Notes: generated by a model not told the origin, from the letters alone. 64,000 bases of DNA from Marthasterias glacialis (GCA_911728455.2 OU452223.1:6036174-6100173); one strand, 5' to 3'; numbered from the stretch's first letter, positions 46,326 to 59,019 are shown. Numbers and translations are program-made.

Positions 46326-46729
46326 CTGAGAGGATTCTCTGTGAAGCACTGGAAGTCAGGAATTCTGGGGGTGGCTATGGCCAGCTCACTGTCCTCTGAT
46401 TGCAAATCCGTTTGGTACCTCTGGTACATATAATTCCGCACAATGGATTCAGTCTGTTCGGCCACACTCTCCTCATTGTGGGGAGACAGCGTCTCCTCAG
46501 TCTCAGTCATTGAGGACCGATAGGTGGCCATGTCTGGGGCCGTTGCTGATGTCCTACTCAACCTCCTTTTAGCTAGTTCTGCTGTAGGTGTGTCATCCAG
46601 TCTCATAACAGGGTGGGGGGGAGTCAATGGTTGCTCTTGTCTGGTGTTCTCTTCGTTTTCTGAGATAAGGAGATCAAGAAGGAATAAGAGTGTTACACGG
46701 AGCTCATCTGGTACAATGGGTATTGCCAT
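46326..46729 (-). CDS. BAK1: BAK-like pro-apoptotic BCL-2 family protein, exon 1 (start)
   Basis: The model joins four exons (46326-46729, 45438-45581, 44094-44271, 43358-43468) into 278 residues. Translation starts at the ATG at 46729 (MAIPIVPDEL), in good context (gacatgg); an acceptor-like 'cttgacttcag' just upstream may mark a non-coding 5' exon. Residues 88-111 (SVAEQTESIVRNYMYQRYQT...) match BAK helix alpha-1, which in human BAK contains VFRSYVFYRHQQEQEAE. Human BAK is 211 residues; this one has about 60 more before alpha-1, including a hydrophobic segment at 9-22 and a Ser/Thr/Glu-rich linker. BAK permeabilises the outer mitochondrial membrane in apoptosis. The exon ends in phase 2 at gtaaga. 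Confidence 0.9.
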
Positions 46730-47764
46730 GTCTGAAGTCAAGTTAATATACGCAGACTAAAACCTTCCTTGGAGCTACTGAAGCTTTGACAGTTCTTTCC
46801 AATCGAATTCCTATTACATGTACATGAACACAGTCTGTACTGGATGAGTAGATGAGAGAACCTGCCTTCAGTGACAGCAAAGTATCCAATGCCTTGCTAT
46901 GTACAGATACATCAGCTTACTGTTCATTAGACAATGGATGTTAGACATGTACAATCTACACAGAAGTCAGATAACTGGCAATGATTATATCTTCAAACAA
47001 GCGACATGTGTAATCATCAAATGGTAATCCCATTCACTCACAGCCTCTTAAATAGGCCAACAGGAGCGCTAACGAGTTCAGCCGCTATGTCAACTGGTCA
47101 CGGACACCTGCTACGACCCACGAGCACTTCATAACCGCACCGGCGTGGCTAACAACGCCTTAATGAGCATGCTCAGATCGCCCCGTAGCAAGCACATCCG
47201 GCTAAAGCGAAAGTTTAAGGACTTTACTGACCGGCCAACATTGATTACATGCTCACATTATGAAAAGGTTGTGTCCTTGCCAGAGCACACCGAGTGGCGA
47301 GATTCAATTTGCAATCCACACATGTTCACATTCTAATAAGATATGGATTGGAATGAGTTAATTGTTTTGGACGGAGTGGAGAGGCACTGAATGGAATCAA
47401 GGACTGCTAAATGAGATTGGCCCCTTGATCCTGGAGTCTACTCAGGGGCCAAGGTTGGGTCAGGAGGAAGCTAACACTACATGAAACAAACATTGTGTCA
47501 TTAATTGAAAATGGTTAAGGTTAAGGTTAGGAACAATCACCGGTCCCTGTGATATTACACGTGGTGACTGCAATTGATTACATGCTTGACAAGAATGGCC
47601 CCTTTGATTGGAGTTACAGTCAATTAACTCATCAAAGGAAGCTGTAGTAAAATTTAATAACATAAATTCTTGGACTTAATAACTTCACATGGACCCTTTC
47701 CCGTGTGAACTCATCAGCTGCATGCAATCATTTCGTTCATATGACAAAATGTGATGCACAACCC

Positions 47765-47930
47765 TGGAATTAAACTGAGGCCACAGAGGCCATGGCCTCT
47801 GTTGCCCTGGTCTTGGCCTTGGTGCCCCTTCAAAAGTTTCCCATAGACGTTATAAGATATTTCCAATGAAAGTGCCCTTTACAAAATGAAAATGGCCTTG
47901 CCCTCTCAAAGATGAAACTCCAGGCCTGTG
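47765..47930 (+). repeat. High-copy ~150-bp repeat, variant copy
   Basis: 'gaggccatggcctctgttgc', 'cttggccttggtgccccttc', 'aaaagtttcccatagacgtt' and 'ccaatgaaagtgccctttac', ending 'ctccaggcctg'. Confidence 0.65.
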
Positions 47931-48073
47931 AGCAAATATTTGCTGCTTTATCAAGCAAAATATTCACATGTTTATAACAAAAAAATTGAGTCTTCTATTT
48001 TAGATACACCTGTACTGAAAATTTAAAACCTTTGAGTAAACTCGATGCAGGGTTACAATGTACACAACAGCAC

Positions 48074-48165
48074 TTGTTATACCATGGTATTAGATTGTGA
48101 ATTTTAATTGGTCGAGAACCAATCACGTGACATGATACAAAATTTCATGTCTTCCAAAAAAGTGA
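48074..48165 (+). repeat. Half copy of the 18560-18862 MITE
   Basis: 'ttgttataccatggtattag' and 'aattggtcgagaaccaatca' 'cgtgacatg' match the right half of that element read in reverse. Confidence 0.55.
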
Positions 48166-51100
48166 TGTTGTCGGGGTCCATTACCTAGATCGTCCTCAGA
48201 AAATTCATTTCATCGTCCCCATTGATATGTATATTGAAGTTAGCAATACACCCGAGAAAGAGGTAGGTCATGTCGCCCGCGTCCATTACCTAGATCATTC
48301 TCAGAACATTATTTCATCATCCCCATTGATCTGTACAACCACATTAGCGGTACTACCTGAGAAAGAGGTTACTATGCAACCACTGGTACTATGCACGCTA
48401 CTGTACTTTCGATGACATAATGTGAGTATATACATTTGTATGTACACTGAAAAGTAAACACGTTTGAGAAAAATGAGCAATTAAGAGTTCATGAACTCTG
48501 CTTTCATAAATGCATACATAGACTGTGAACATAATAAAGTAAGAGGCATGCTCAAGACATGGTCATGTATACATTACACATACAGTGTGCATTCTGAACT
48601 CAAAGACATACAATGTACACATGTACAACTAAATAGACCCAAATAAACATTAACCAGGCTGATGTTGTTTAACTAATTCAAACTTGAGAAGAAGTCTGCG
48701 TGGATTGTTTCATTCTGATGCATGTACATCACAGTGCAAGGAGACAGAAAAACAACCTTGAAAGTACATCAAGTTTGTTACCAACAGATTGTTCGTATAT
48801 AATCCTGCCCATTCCATGAAAAATATTTTTATGAAAAATATTTGATTTTCCTTTTCCCCTTGCCGACGCTCCACATATAGAACTCACCTAGTAAACAATA
48901 TCACAAAACAAAAAAATAATCTTCTGTTACAGATCTACATGTATGCAAACCACACGGCAAGCTTGCATAATACAAGTGGCCAACCACAAACAAAAAAACA
49001 GTCCCCCACATGAACATTTCTGCTTTGCAATTATCAAGTAAATTACAGCCTCGTAAAAAGCTCGTTTAAAAGGAGAATGAAAATCAGAGAGTTCAGGGTG
49101 AGGCCACCAGGTTACACAGATGTCAGGAAGGTACAAAGTGCTGCTTTCCCCCTGGGGCAATCTCATGGCTTGATTGTTATGGTAATGAGGTGCTCTAACC
49201 AATGGGAGGATGATCTCATCCTGGACTTTTCTGATAAAAGGATGTCAACAACACGCTCCAGTCAAGATGATTGGAGATGGGAAGATGACTTATAAATGAC
49301 CCTCAAGTTGGATGGTCAGATTGCCAAGACAAACAATTTCAGGGGAGAAGAAAAACTGTTACTCTTTTTCAAAAGGGGGGGTGCTAAAAAAGTGGAAACA
49401 ATACAACTGTTAGATACCTTACAATGGCAGCGTTTAGAGTATCTTCATTTGAGATGCACTGATGACTTTGTACTTTTTTTGCACAGCGCATAAACATTTT
49501 GTTGTTGTTGTAAATTAACATTGAAACAGCATGCTATACGAATTACAAATGTCGGTCGTTTTGTACCCAGGGTTCATAGCACAGTGACAAACATGACATA
49601 CAATAGACTAAAACACAATGACCGCCTTGGAGAAAGGCTAGCATGCTACTCGCCAAGAGGTAGTTTCGGGATGGCGAGTGATAAATGTACGCCTAACTTT
49701 GAGGGCATTTTACACGAACACTGCAGGATTTCCGTTGGAGAACTTTTCGGATTATTGCTCTCTGGTAATTTTTGTTTCTAAATCTGTTAACAAAATAATG
49801 GCTTCATCGCCTTTGAGCAACCTAATAATGACTGGGTACGAAACAACTTGGGTACGAAACAACCTCCTTCGCCAATTACAGTTTCCTTCAATTAATACTC
49901 CTACCCTGCCCAATGCAATAAAATGCACCAGTTGGTAAAAGTTGCTGTATTTTTTAGCAGTAAATTTAAATCCCACATTGTACTCAGTTGTACTGTGTCG
50001 CATTTAGCAGGTGGGTACAGAGACCCGACGTGTACAGTTACGTCCCAAACAAACTTCAGGGGATTCAGTGCTTGTGAGTGCATTATTTAGCAGGGCAAAA
50101 TGCCCAGTGCCCCAGGCTGGGGCGTAAACCAATTCACTTCACAATGCAATAGAATCCTCTCTTATGCATTTATTAAGGAGCCTAGAAAACACCCGATGGT
50201 GGTAAATACATCCATGTTCAATGTAATCACTTTATCCCCGTATTTGTTACCACATGTGGAAAAAATCAACATTTCCAAAACCCCTATTTTTTCAACCTCC
50301 TCTCTAGTAATATTCTGTGCAGTCTAAATGATTACCTTTACTAGAGAAATAACAACTAGAAGTACCCATGTAGTGTTGGCGATATTGATTTGTACAAATG
50401 AGTAAGTACTTGTATTATGATTCATGAACAAACACAAGGACACGCTTACCCTGTTGTCCACTTAAAACAAGTCGAGCACTAACAGGCGATGAACACAGAC
50501 ACACACACTGGGGTGAAAAGTGACCCATCTTTTGTTTCATTATCGTTTGAGTTAGACCATGGGTTAGGTTTGAGCAAGTTAGCTGTAGTACTGTGTGTAA
50601 CCTCACCTCAATCAAGGATATGGTTTGTCTCAAGTTTCACACACACTGTCAATTGTTTTGGTTTCAACTCCAATGAGCCGAAAGGACGTCAATGTCTTTT
50701 GACAGATCCTCCAGATTCAAAACTCCTATCGGAACTCAAGGTTTTGTTCAACTGGGTGCAGTCTATACCAACAGGTGACAACCAGCGGTATGCTGGAAAA
50801 AGGATGGACGAGGACAAGCAACCCACAAACACTTCACCACGGATGGTCCTGGCAAAACTCAGACTTGAGGTACAAGTTCTGTGCAAACACTTGAGATAAG
50901 AAAAAACATACACTGGAGTTCTCCAAGTTCACTTGAAAATGCTCTTTCACTGCCAAGGTCGATTCCAATTCTCCTTTAATACATGTGAGTAACAAAATAC
51001 AGAGCGTGCAGAATATTTGTGATCTACATGTACCGGTACAGGTACTTTGCGTGTATGTATCGTAGTCAACAGTACTGCTTATGACTTTTTTCTGCAGGGA

Positions 51101-52148
51101 TGTGAAAGGCTACTGGGTCGTTGATAACACTGTGTTACACATGCGCTGCCAGACTAAGTACTGAACTGTGGGACGTTGTAAACACAGATTATTATTGCCT
51201 TGGGCTGGGTAAGATCAAAGTCATCCCTATTCTTAACAGCGGTGACACATTGCACCACAGTAGACAAAGCACAAAGGACCACCAATGCTATTTTGGGCGC
51301 CGACTCATCTGTTGTTGTGACTAGTAAGGTAATGCTCATGAATTATGCATGAGGTTCAGTGGTGGTGGTGGATGAATAATGCATTGACTCACTTCACTAG
51401 CTCGTTGGTGTGTTTTGGTTGAACTATGAACCATTGAACTCGATGTGGTTTAATGTGGGGAATTCCTGTCTACCCAAATACAAATGCTCATGGCTAAATA
51501 TTATTATGAACACTCTTCAAGTACCGCATGTCAAAGCTGCATAAAAATGCATGTGCATGAAATCTGATATGTACACTTCACATTTCAACAAATTCCATTA
51601 TTTTAGGTTTTGCAAGCCAACTTGCAAAAGCTACAAAAAAGCTTGCAACATAGCCATTTTGTAGATCAACTCACCATATGAAAGTCATACAAGGCTTGCC
51701 ATTTAAACAAATTATATTCTATTAAAAAAAGTCTTAAGTAGTACATCAGAAGCTACATACATGTATGGATACATTGTAATGATCTATTCAGAATGGAATA
51801 ACCAATGTTTAACAGTTTTGACTTGTTTCCGAAAATGTGGTTCAAAGAGAACAACTGAAAATCAAAATTATATTTTCAATACAGAAGAGTAAATAAAAAA
51901 AAAAAAAATAAACCCAAAACTCCAAACAAACAAACGGCAGCCACTAGAGGGGCTCAAATGTCAAATTCAGTGATTTACTAGGATCCTTCCCCACTGAGTC
52001 GTCAGCGTTGATTTCATCGTCACATGGCCATCGCCCGACCAACTAAAACCAGCCTTTGTGTGTGCAAACTGGATGTGATTTTTTACTGACCAGTTTTACT
52101 GGGACGATGGGTCTGCATTGGACTTTTTGGCTCGGTTAGTTTCACCAG

Positions 52149-52285
52149 GGCACGATCTCACAAAGAGCCAAGATTGATCTTAACCGCGAATCACTCTTAA
52201 TTGCTAAGCATAGTGTGATGTCACAATACAAATTACTATGGCAACACTGACAACTCATCTTAGTGCTTTGTTAAATTGACCCCAG
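52149..52285 (+). mobile_element. Short MITE, first of an inverted pair
   Basis: From 'cacgatctcacaaagagcca' through 'gatgtcacaatacaaattac' to 'tcttagtgctttgttaaatt'. The copy at 52337-52495 is its reverse complement, about 52 bases away. Ends are of the 'atttcacaaagcac' type shared with the elements at 56402 and 63083. Confidence 0.7.
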
Positions 52286-52336
52286 GTTAGTCTACCTGGG
52301 CAGAAAGTGGCCTGGGTGACCTGGGTGAAATTTTCC

Positions 52337-52495
52337 AGGGGTCGATTTCACAAAGCACTAAGATTCATCTCAAGATGAGTTGTCAGTATTACCATAGTAA
52401 TTTGTATTGTGACATCACACCTTGCTGAGAAATTAAGATTGATCTGCAGTTAAGATCGATCGTAGCTCTATGTGAAATCGAGCCCGGGCTGTTCA
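52337..52495 (-). mobile_element. Short MITE, second of an inverted pair
   Basis: 'gtcgatttcacaaagcacta', 'gttgtcagtattaccatagt', 'atttgtattgtgacatcaca' and 'ctctatgtgaaatcgagccc'. Its ends are themselves inverted repeats (gggtcgatttcac / gtgaaatcgagccc). Confidence 0.75.
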
Positions 52496-53420
52496 CACTG
52501 AACTTAAAATGGTCAAGTTACCGATTTGCTAGGTGACTTAACCCCAAAAAGTCCAATGCAAAGATGACTTAAACCATGGTTTTGGTAGAACCCCTGACTA
52601 AATTATACACATCTTAACACGAGAAAGTGAAATTGATTTTAAGAGTTACATACCTGTTTGATCTCCATTCATAATACAAAAATGTACCAATGTATCACAG
52701 CTTGATTTTTCGTTTTAAAAACTTACTGATGTTTTCTAGTCTTAGAATTCATTATTTATACATTTTTTCTAAGCCCGTACAGGAAGTACACATATGTTAA
52801 ATTGTTCCAGAAATTCATTTACATTTTACATAATAAGCAATGACTGAGTGAACTGGTTACACGTGTTTCACCAACAGGAAATAATGACACAAGAAATGAA
52901 AACAAAAACCAGAGGTTGTCATTTTAACAAGTCACTGCTTGTTGTTTTGCACTGAAACTATTCTGTGGGTACATGTACAGTTGTATATAACCACTGAAAT
53001 CTGTAAATAGATTTATAAGGTTTGCATTTTGAAGAAGTGGAAACCACTGGCTCCAACCATGCAACCAAGGGACTTCCCCTTCTACCTATTAAGAACACAC
53101 AATATTCCAACCATGGGAATTTCAATATTTCAATTGGATATGTTTTTTTTTAATTGGCCCTGGTTTAAAACTACTGGCCGCGTTCCAAGCTGGCCCTGCG
53201 ATTGTACAATATTTTGAATGACATTATATAAATTATAGCCCCATTTACAAATATGTACACAAGTTATCTTGTGCCAAGTCGTGTTAAGAAAAACAAACAT
53301 CACAATATTTATGTCACTTTAATTTATGATACATTGTAAATGTACACAGGGACTTTTTTTTAAGGGTAATTTTGTTTTTAGGTAACAATATTACACATAG
53401 AGTCAGTTCTCAGCAACACC

Positions 53421-53667
53421 AGGGTTGTCCCCAGGTTGTTGGGGGCATTCTGGACCCAAATTTTGAAGAACGCTGAATTGAAACCAGGTCCTTGAAATGT
53501 TTTTTGATGTTTATGTTTGGTTTGAAAAGCTCTACTGTGCAATCTGGAGCATTTAAAATGGTTTTATGTTCGGACTTTTTAAAATGTATATTATATAGTT
53601 TTTTGCATATCGGCCGTAATTTTCGTGTATCAGCCGGATACGCTAGCCTGTCCATGGGGAGAACCCG
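53421..53667 (-). mobile_element. MITE family with 'gggttctcccca' ends, reverse copy
   Basis: 'agggttgtccccaggttgtt', 'ggcattctggacccaaattt', 'tttgaaaagctctactgtgc' and 'ctgtccatggggagaaccc'. Confidence 0.7.
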
Positions 53668-53754
53668 TTAAACCAAGGAAGGATTAAAACATCGGATATC
53701 TGAAATGCAAGATCTAAATTTATTTACTCATTGCTGTTTTAAAACTTGATTGCC

Positions 53755-53905
53755 CAGGCCTGGAACTCTGAGAGGGCAAGGCCGTCTTCATTTCGCAAAA
53801 TGCACTTCCATTGGAAAATCATAAAGTTTATGGGAAACTTTTAAAGGGGCGCCAAGGCCAAGACCAGGGCAACGGAGGCCATGGCCTCCACATAGTACCA
53901 ACTGT
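53755..53905 (-). repeat. High-copy ~150-bp repeat, variant reverse copy
   Basis: Minus strand: 'ggaggccatggcctccgttg', 'ccctggtcttggccttggcg' and 'cccataaactttatgatttt', ending in 'caggcctgg'. Confidence 0.65.
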
Positions 53906-54874
53906 TACAATCAAAATAAGAACATGTTTACAACAGTGCACAAAGTAATCAATAAACAAACATTTCGCTGTTTGCACTTCACCACCACTCTGCCAAATTG
54001 TTCCCAGGTTGCCTGGGTGGTATGTTTATTTACATCTCGGAAGAAGTTTTTTCCCTCTCCTCAAAACTATGTAATTTTTTGTCCAATCAGGCACACCGTA
54101 TTGCTCAAATCACAAAGCTGACATTGGGTCTGTCCCTGATTCTTTTCTCTTTTTTTGTGCAGAGGGCTGATACATGTACGTACAAATTTCATAAATCTGA
54201 AATTTACTGGCGTCACTATCTTACTGATGTTGTAACTCTGTTTACACAGTATACAATTGTGCCCCTTCCCTTTAAATGAAATCATTTCAATTACTGCACA
54301 TGCACCTTCAGACACTTCATTTTAATCTTGAATACCAATTTACAGAACTTTCAATCCATCCTGTTAATGCATCATTGCCTATGTTATAACAATAACTCCT
54401 TTTCAATGAAGCTGGTATTTCCTGTTTGTATGGTATCCTGGTAATTTGTAAATATTTCCCCAAGTCTTGAGCATTGGGATTTTCCAGTTTCCGATGTACT
54501 GTGTACAAAAAGGGAGAAAGCTCCGACAATAACATGTTCGGGCAAGTCGGACACAAAGAACAATTAATCAGAACTACACAGGTGTCCCATTGATTTTAAG
54601 CTTTTGAAAATATTAGTAATACAAATTTGTAAAAATTATTAATATCATTTCATTTTTATTTTTTGTTTTTTTATGATAGGTTATTTTCGATGTTTGTCAG
54701 ACATGTGGGACAAAGGATGAGGTTTCCAGAAAAATAAAAGTGTCGGGTGTTGCTAGGCACTGGGATACAAAACTCACATTTGAGGTAACTCACATTTTTC
54801 AACTTTAACACTGCTTATTTTATAAAATGACGCAAGTTTAAATTACATATTGCAACAGAAAAACAAACAAATGC

Positions 54875-54965
54875 AGGGTTCTTCCCAGGATTTTTTTCAA
54901 CACTGTGGGGCATTCTGGACCCAAGTTTTGCCGAAGTACGCTGAATTGAAACGAGATTCTGCGAA
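54875..54965 (-). repeat. MITE family with 'gggttctcccca' ends, fragment
   Basis: 'agggttcttcccaggatttt', 'gtggggcattctggacccaa' and 'tacgctgaattgaaacgaga' match the first third of the copy at 53421. Confidence 0.6.
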
Positions 54966-55493
54966 TGTTTAGTTTAGAACGTTGGGTCACATGCAGTAAC
55001 ACATGGACAAGTCTATGACATGTCACTTCGTGGAAATAAAAAAAAAAAAATCCAGTTTCAACCAATTTTAGTGACAAAAAACTTTTGTAACTAAGCAACC
55101 AAGATATTTCAAGACTTGACAGAAAAAAGGGTATCAGTGAATACCTTCTGAATATTAACATCACTAAAATTTGTGGAAAAAATTATATTTCGAACATTTC
55201 ATGTGTCACTTCGTAAAAACTGCAACAAATTGTACACCATATATATAATTGAAACACTTCCGACATTTCTGTGAAAATCACCACAACAAAAGGCCCATGA
55301 ATTATACACAACTGTTTTATTTGTTCCCAATTATATTCCTACAATGTAAACAAGTTTTTAATTTAAATTCAGATTTAAAGTTGAGTTTTGTGCATTTTGG
55401 GATTAAAAAACAATGAATAATTTTATTAACTAATTTAGTACACCAAATTATCAACATGTGAATCTGCTACAAGTACACTTCATTATGTACCAT

Positions 55494-55786
55494 GGTTCTC
55501 CCCATGCAGAAGCTAGCGTATCGGGCTGATAAGCGTGAATTCTGGGCCGATACACACAAAAAATATATATATTTTTTTTTAAAGATTTTAATATCAAATT
55601 CACAAAACATTGTACCATAAAACCATTTTAAATTTCTAGATTGCACAGTAGAGCTTTTCAAACCAAACATAAACATTAAATAAAAACATTTCAAGGACTT
55701 GCTACCAATTCAGTGTGCTTCGACCACACTTTAAAATTTGGGTCCAGAATGCCCCAGAGTTTTGAAAACTCCTGGGGAGAGCCCTG
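55494..55786 (+). mobile_element. MITE family with 'gggttctcccca' ends, most complete forward copy
   Basis: It begins 'ggttctccccatgcagaagc', passes through 'agattttaatatcaaattca' and 'ttgggtccagaatgccccag', and ends 'cctggggagagccct'. The ends are imperfect inverted repeats. Five copies or fragments exist in the window. Confidence 0.75.
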
Positions 55787-56401
55787 ATACTGAACATTAA
55801 ATAGCAATGACAATGAACAAAACCACGTCTTTCATCACACTCTAAAGCCCGATTTGATATTTCACAAAAATCATGAAAGATATTTTCTTGCGTCACAATT
55901 CAGAAACAGCGCATACTGCATGTTTGTATCAATAAAATTCACATAATCATTAGCTTTGGCGTGAAGTATGAACTGCGTTTTACTTATTACTACAATTGGT
56001 TCGATGGCGTAAATTGCACTTGACCGATTACATAGAGCGTAATGGTCAAACCTGGATAGTAATAATGCACGTTGAATCAATATGATCCAAATGTACTTAG
56101 TTTCCTTACTAAGTGATGATGTCATCAAACACAACAGCATCATCACTGACTGTACTGGCAGCTAGCTCTAAGCCATACATGTAGGCATACTAGCCTATTG
56201 ACTTATTTGGGCGTTTCCAGTCAATAAATTCTCATGGTCATTTATGATGTGATGAAATTAATTTCTATCACTTACGAATGACTCAAACAATGTGAACTAA
56301 TTTCAAAAGTGACATTTGCTACATGTACGTAAAGTACACCATGTACAGGTACTGACAAATTTTAAAATGAATCATTGGCAATTACATTTACCTAGACCGG
56401 A

Positions 56402-56528
56402 GGTGGATTTCACAGAACTAGTCCTAACTTAAGATTAGTCCTAACTTGTGCAAAGTCCTATAATTTAGGACTAGTTACTCGTGCTAACTCAAGATAAGAC
56501 TAGTCCTAGTGCTTTGTGAAATCCACCC
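56402..56528. mobile_element. Palindromic MITE 'ggtggatttcaca...tgtgaaatccacc'
   Basis: The ends are inverted repeats. The interior is built from 'actagtcctaactt' units in both orientations. A second copy lies at 63083-63212. Confidence 0.8.
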
Positions 56529-57714
56529 CCAGTAACTTTGTTTAAAAAAGAGCGATCCTGTACATTTTAGGGCATTTCCTGGGCATGGCAAGATAGATAG
56601 TACACAGCAAAATTTGACATTTTGCATTCAGAATTACCACACAAAATCAAAAACTGTCACCAAAAAAAAATAGCTGATCAAGTTTTGAGATGTGATATGT
56701 CCATAAAATGATTTGATGTTTTCCTCCATTGAGCCGTATACAGATTGTGCCTGCAGAAAGTCCAGTCTCTGTGGCTTTTTACATGTTATGTCACAGGTGG
56801 TCCTCGCCCCATAGTTTAATCAAGGACTCTGTCCTTGCTCTATGGTTTAATGAATGCATAGGTACTGGATCTACTATAGATACACACTGTGTATCGACTC
56901 AATGCAATGCAGTGTACTCAAACATAAAAAAGAAAGAGAACTAATAAGATGCAATAATTGCATCGGGAAAGAAGAATTTCATTTTGTTTTAGCCCATACA
57001 TCAAAGCCGTGTGTAAGGATAAAAACCAAACAAAAGATAGCACTGGTAAAGCATGACTTGACAATTATCAAATTACTGCTAATAATATCACTTGGTCAAA
57101 ATAAAGACCTAGAGCACAATTTGCGGTGGGCAATTGTTACAGATTACATTTTCAAGTTACAAGCGAAGTACCAATTTGGTATTTATCAACAACAAAAATG
57201 TTTTCAATATGAAAGCTGAGTTCGTATGGAGGTACTTGTACATGTACCTTTCCCTCAGAAAATTATTTCCAACTTTCAAGGTTGAGATTATAGCATGAAG
57301 TCACCCTGACAATCACCTTTTTCACAAAGAGACAGTTAAACCCCTGCAGCCAAACTTTAAGGTTTAGAGAAAATCGTGTTTGAAGCTATTTTTGAAATCA
57401 TTGTTCCGGAGACTGTTTGCCATTTAAACTTTGACATTTTACCAACCCTGAAAGTGGAGAACTTAAATGATGCAAATCTGTTGTCATTTTGATCGTAGTC
57501 AATTTAATTAATGAGAAACTAAATGTTTAAAAACTATGCGAACGAGGTGTGTGCAGCGTGTTGTGTACAAACCAATGCGAACACGAAAGTGGCCGTTCGT
57601 GAAAATGCAAACTTAAATCCAGGTCACACAAATTGTCTGTTTGTGAAAATGCAAAAGGCAGAGCACTCATTTTAATGGCACCGTGCCAGCATGATAAACT
57701 TCAATGTTAAAAAA

Positions 57715-58400
57715 TGCAACCAATGTACTATACCCATAGCAACAGCAGCTTCTTGGTATCTAAACGTCTTTGATAGTGTATCGCATCAGGTGTTTTAAAA
57801 CACATACTGACTGGTTTTACTAATGCTTAGATTACAAACTACAACTCCCTCGGTGATCCCAAGACCGTTCCATTTCAATGAGGCAAAGTCGAGGGAAAGT
57901 AGAACAGTCCTGGGTTGACTTCGGGAGTCTATAGTTTTAACCTAGACCCAGTAACTGGGGCGCCGTACTCCTTTTTTGAGATTTTTGACATTATCTGTCG
58001 TACTAGCGCCCCAGTCCGTGGTATATTTGGAAAGTGCTCCGAAGCGGGTTTTTTCTGAATCAGTTACAAAATTGCCAAAATTGCGACAAAGACTCGACAG
58101 AATTGCTTGAAAATCGCCTACTGGTTTCTCCAAGTATTTACGGTGAAATAAAATGCAGTTAATTGTACTCACGATCATTTTTGGTCCTCCAAATCGATGA
58201 TTTTTAGCCTACTATCACGCATGTATCAAATTTGCCGTTAGAATCGCCATTTTGAATGTGATACTCAACGACCGTTTCCCCGGACTGGGGCGCTAGTACG
58301 ACAGATAATGTCAAAAATCTCAAAAAAGGAGTACAGCGCCCCAGTTACTGAGTCTAGTTTTAACCATAGCACGAGTAAAAGCAGTCAGTATTTGTATACT
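57715..58400 (+). repeat. Composite repeat P, second copy, interrupted by the 414-bp element
   Basis: The flanks match 20030-20450 (ccaatgtactatacccatag; acaactccctcggtgatccc; agcagtcagta). The 160-bp insert of the first copy is absent here. Confidence 0.65.
57943..58356. mobile_element. 414-bp MITE with 76-bp terminal inverted repeats and a likely target-site duplication
   Basis: Arms 57943-58018 and 58281-58356 are reverse complements with two mismatches (start: tagacccagtaactggggcg). The repeat 'gttttaacc' flanks both sides (57934-57942 and 58357-58365), as expected for a 9-base duplication; shared end bases make the true length 8 to 11. This would suit hAT-like or Mutator-like insertion. 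No transposase is present. Confidence 0.85.
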
Positions 58401-58885
58401 AGAGAATGGAATGAACTTACTCTTCAAAAACCGGTGATGTATACTGTAATGATTGTACTTTTTTTGTACATATGGGTCTACAAGTTAGCCTTTAACTTCA
58501 TATAAACATGTACGTATGTAACTGACTCTGAAACAGAAAACTTGTCAACACAAAAACACATGAAAGACCTTGAACCAAGTGCTTTTGTTTGGGTGAAAAA
58601 AACAACAAATATCCTTTCCTGTAGATTAACAAAAGAAATACCAGGCAGTCGTCTCCGGCAATTATTACATGGCCTTGGTTTTTTTGTTAGAGTGTGCCTC
58701 ATGTTTTTTTTATTCCTGTTATGCTAAAGCCCTGATGGCTGCGGTCATTGTTTTATCGTCCAAACTACATTTAGGAATGAAAGTACATGTAACACCATGG
58801 TAATATACAATAGTGTGTGCCTTCACTTGTACATTGTATACACTCTTTGTTTTACAATGAAAATATCACTAAAAGATTAGGGCAC

Positions 58886-58904
58886 GGGGGGGGGGGGGGG
58901 GGGG
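58886..58904 (+). repeat. Poly-G run (19 bases)
   Basis: A 19-base G run followed by 'catggggggaatt'. It could form a G-quadruplex or be a source of assembly error. Confidence 0.95.
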
Positions 58905-59019
58905 CATGGGGGGAATTAAAGACAAAGATAGGATTGGACAGTTTAAAAAAAATAAAAAGTAATAATAATTGTTACTTTTAATTTGAAAGCTCACTGCTTA
59001 TGAAGTCCATACCAACAGG

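Noticed and set aside
46524..46760. Plus-strand open frame over BAK exon 1
   Set aside because: It is the antisense shadow of a well-supported coding exon.
47145..47336. 63-codon plus-strand frame (MLRSPRSKHIRLKRKFKDF)
   Set aside because: Basic-rich and protein-like at first sight, but there are no splice partners, no homology I recognise, and it lies where the BAK promoter would be expected.
50489..50899. 136-codon plus-strand open frame upstream of BAK
   Set aside because: It begins in a CA-repeat (acacagacacacacac), has no recognisable domain, and an overlapping minus-strand frame is also open. It has no neighbouring splice-linked exon. Treated as chance in a GC-richer patch.
57942..58178. 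78-codon minus-strand frame in the 414-bp MITE as a transposase
   Set aside because: It is too short, has no catalytic motif, and part of it is the terminal inverted repeat itself.
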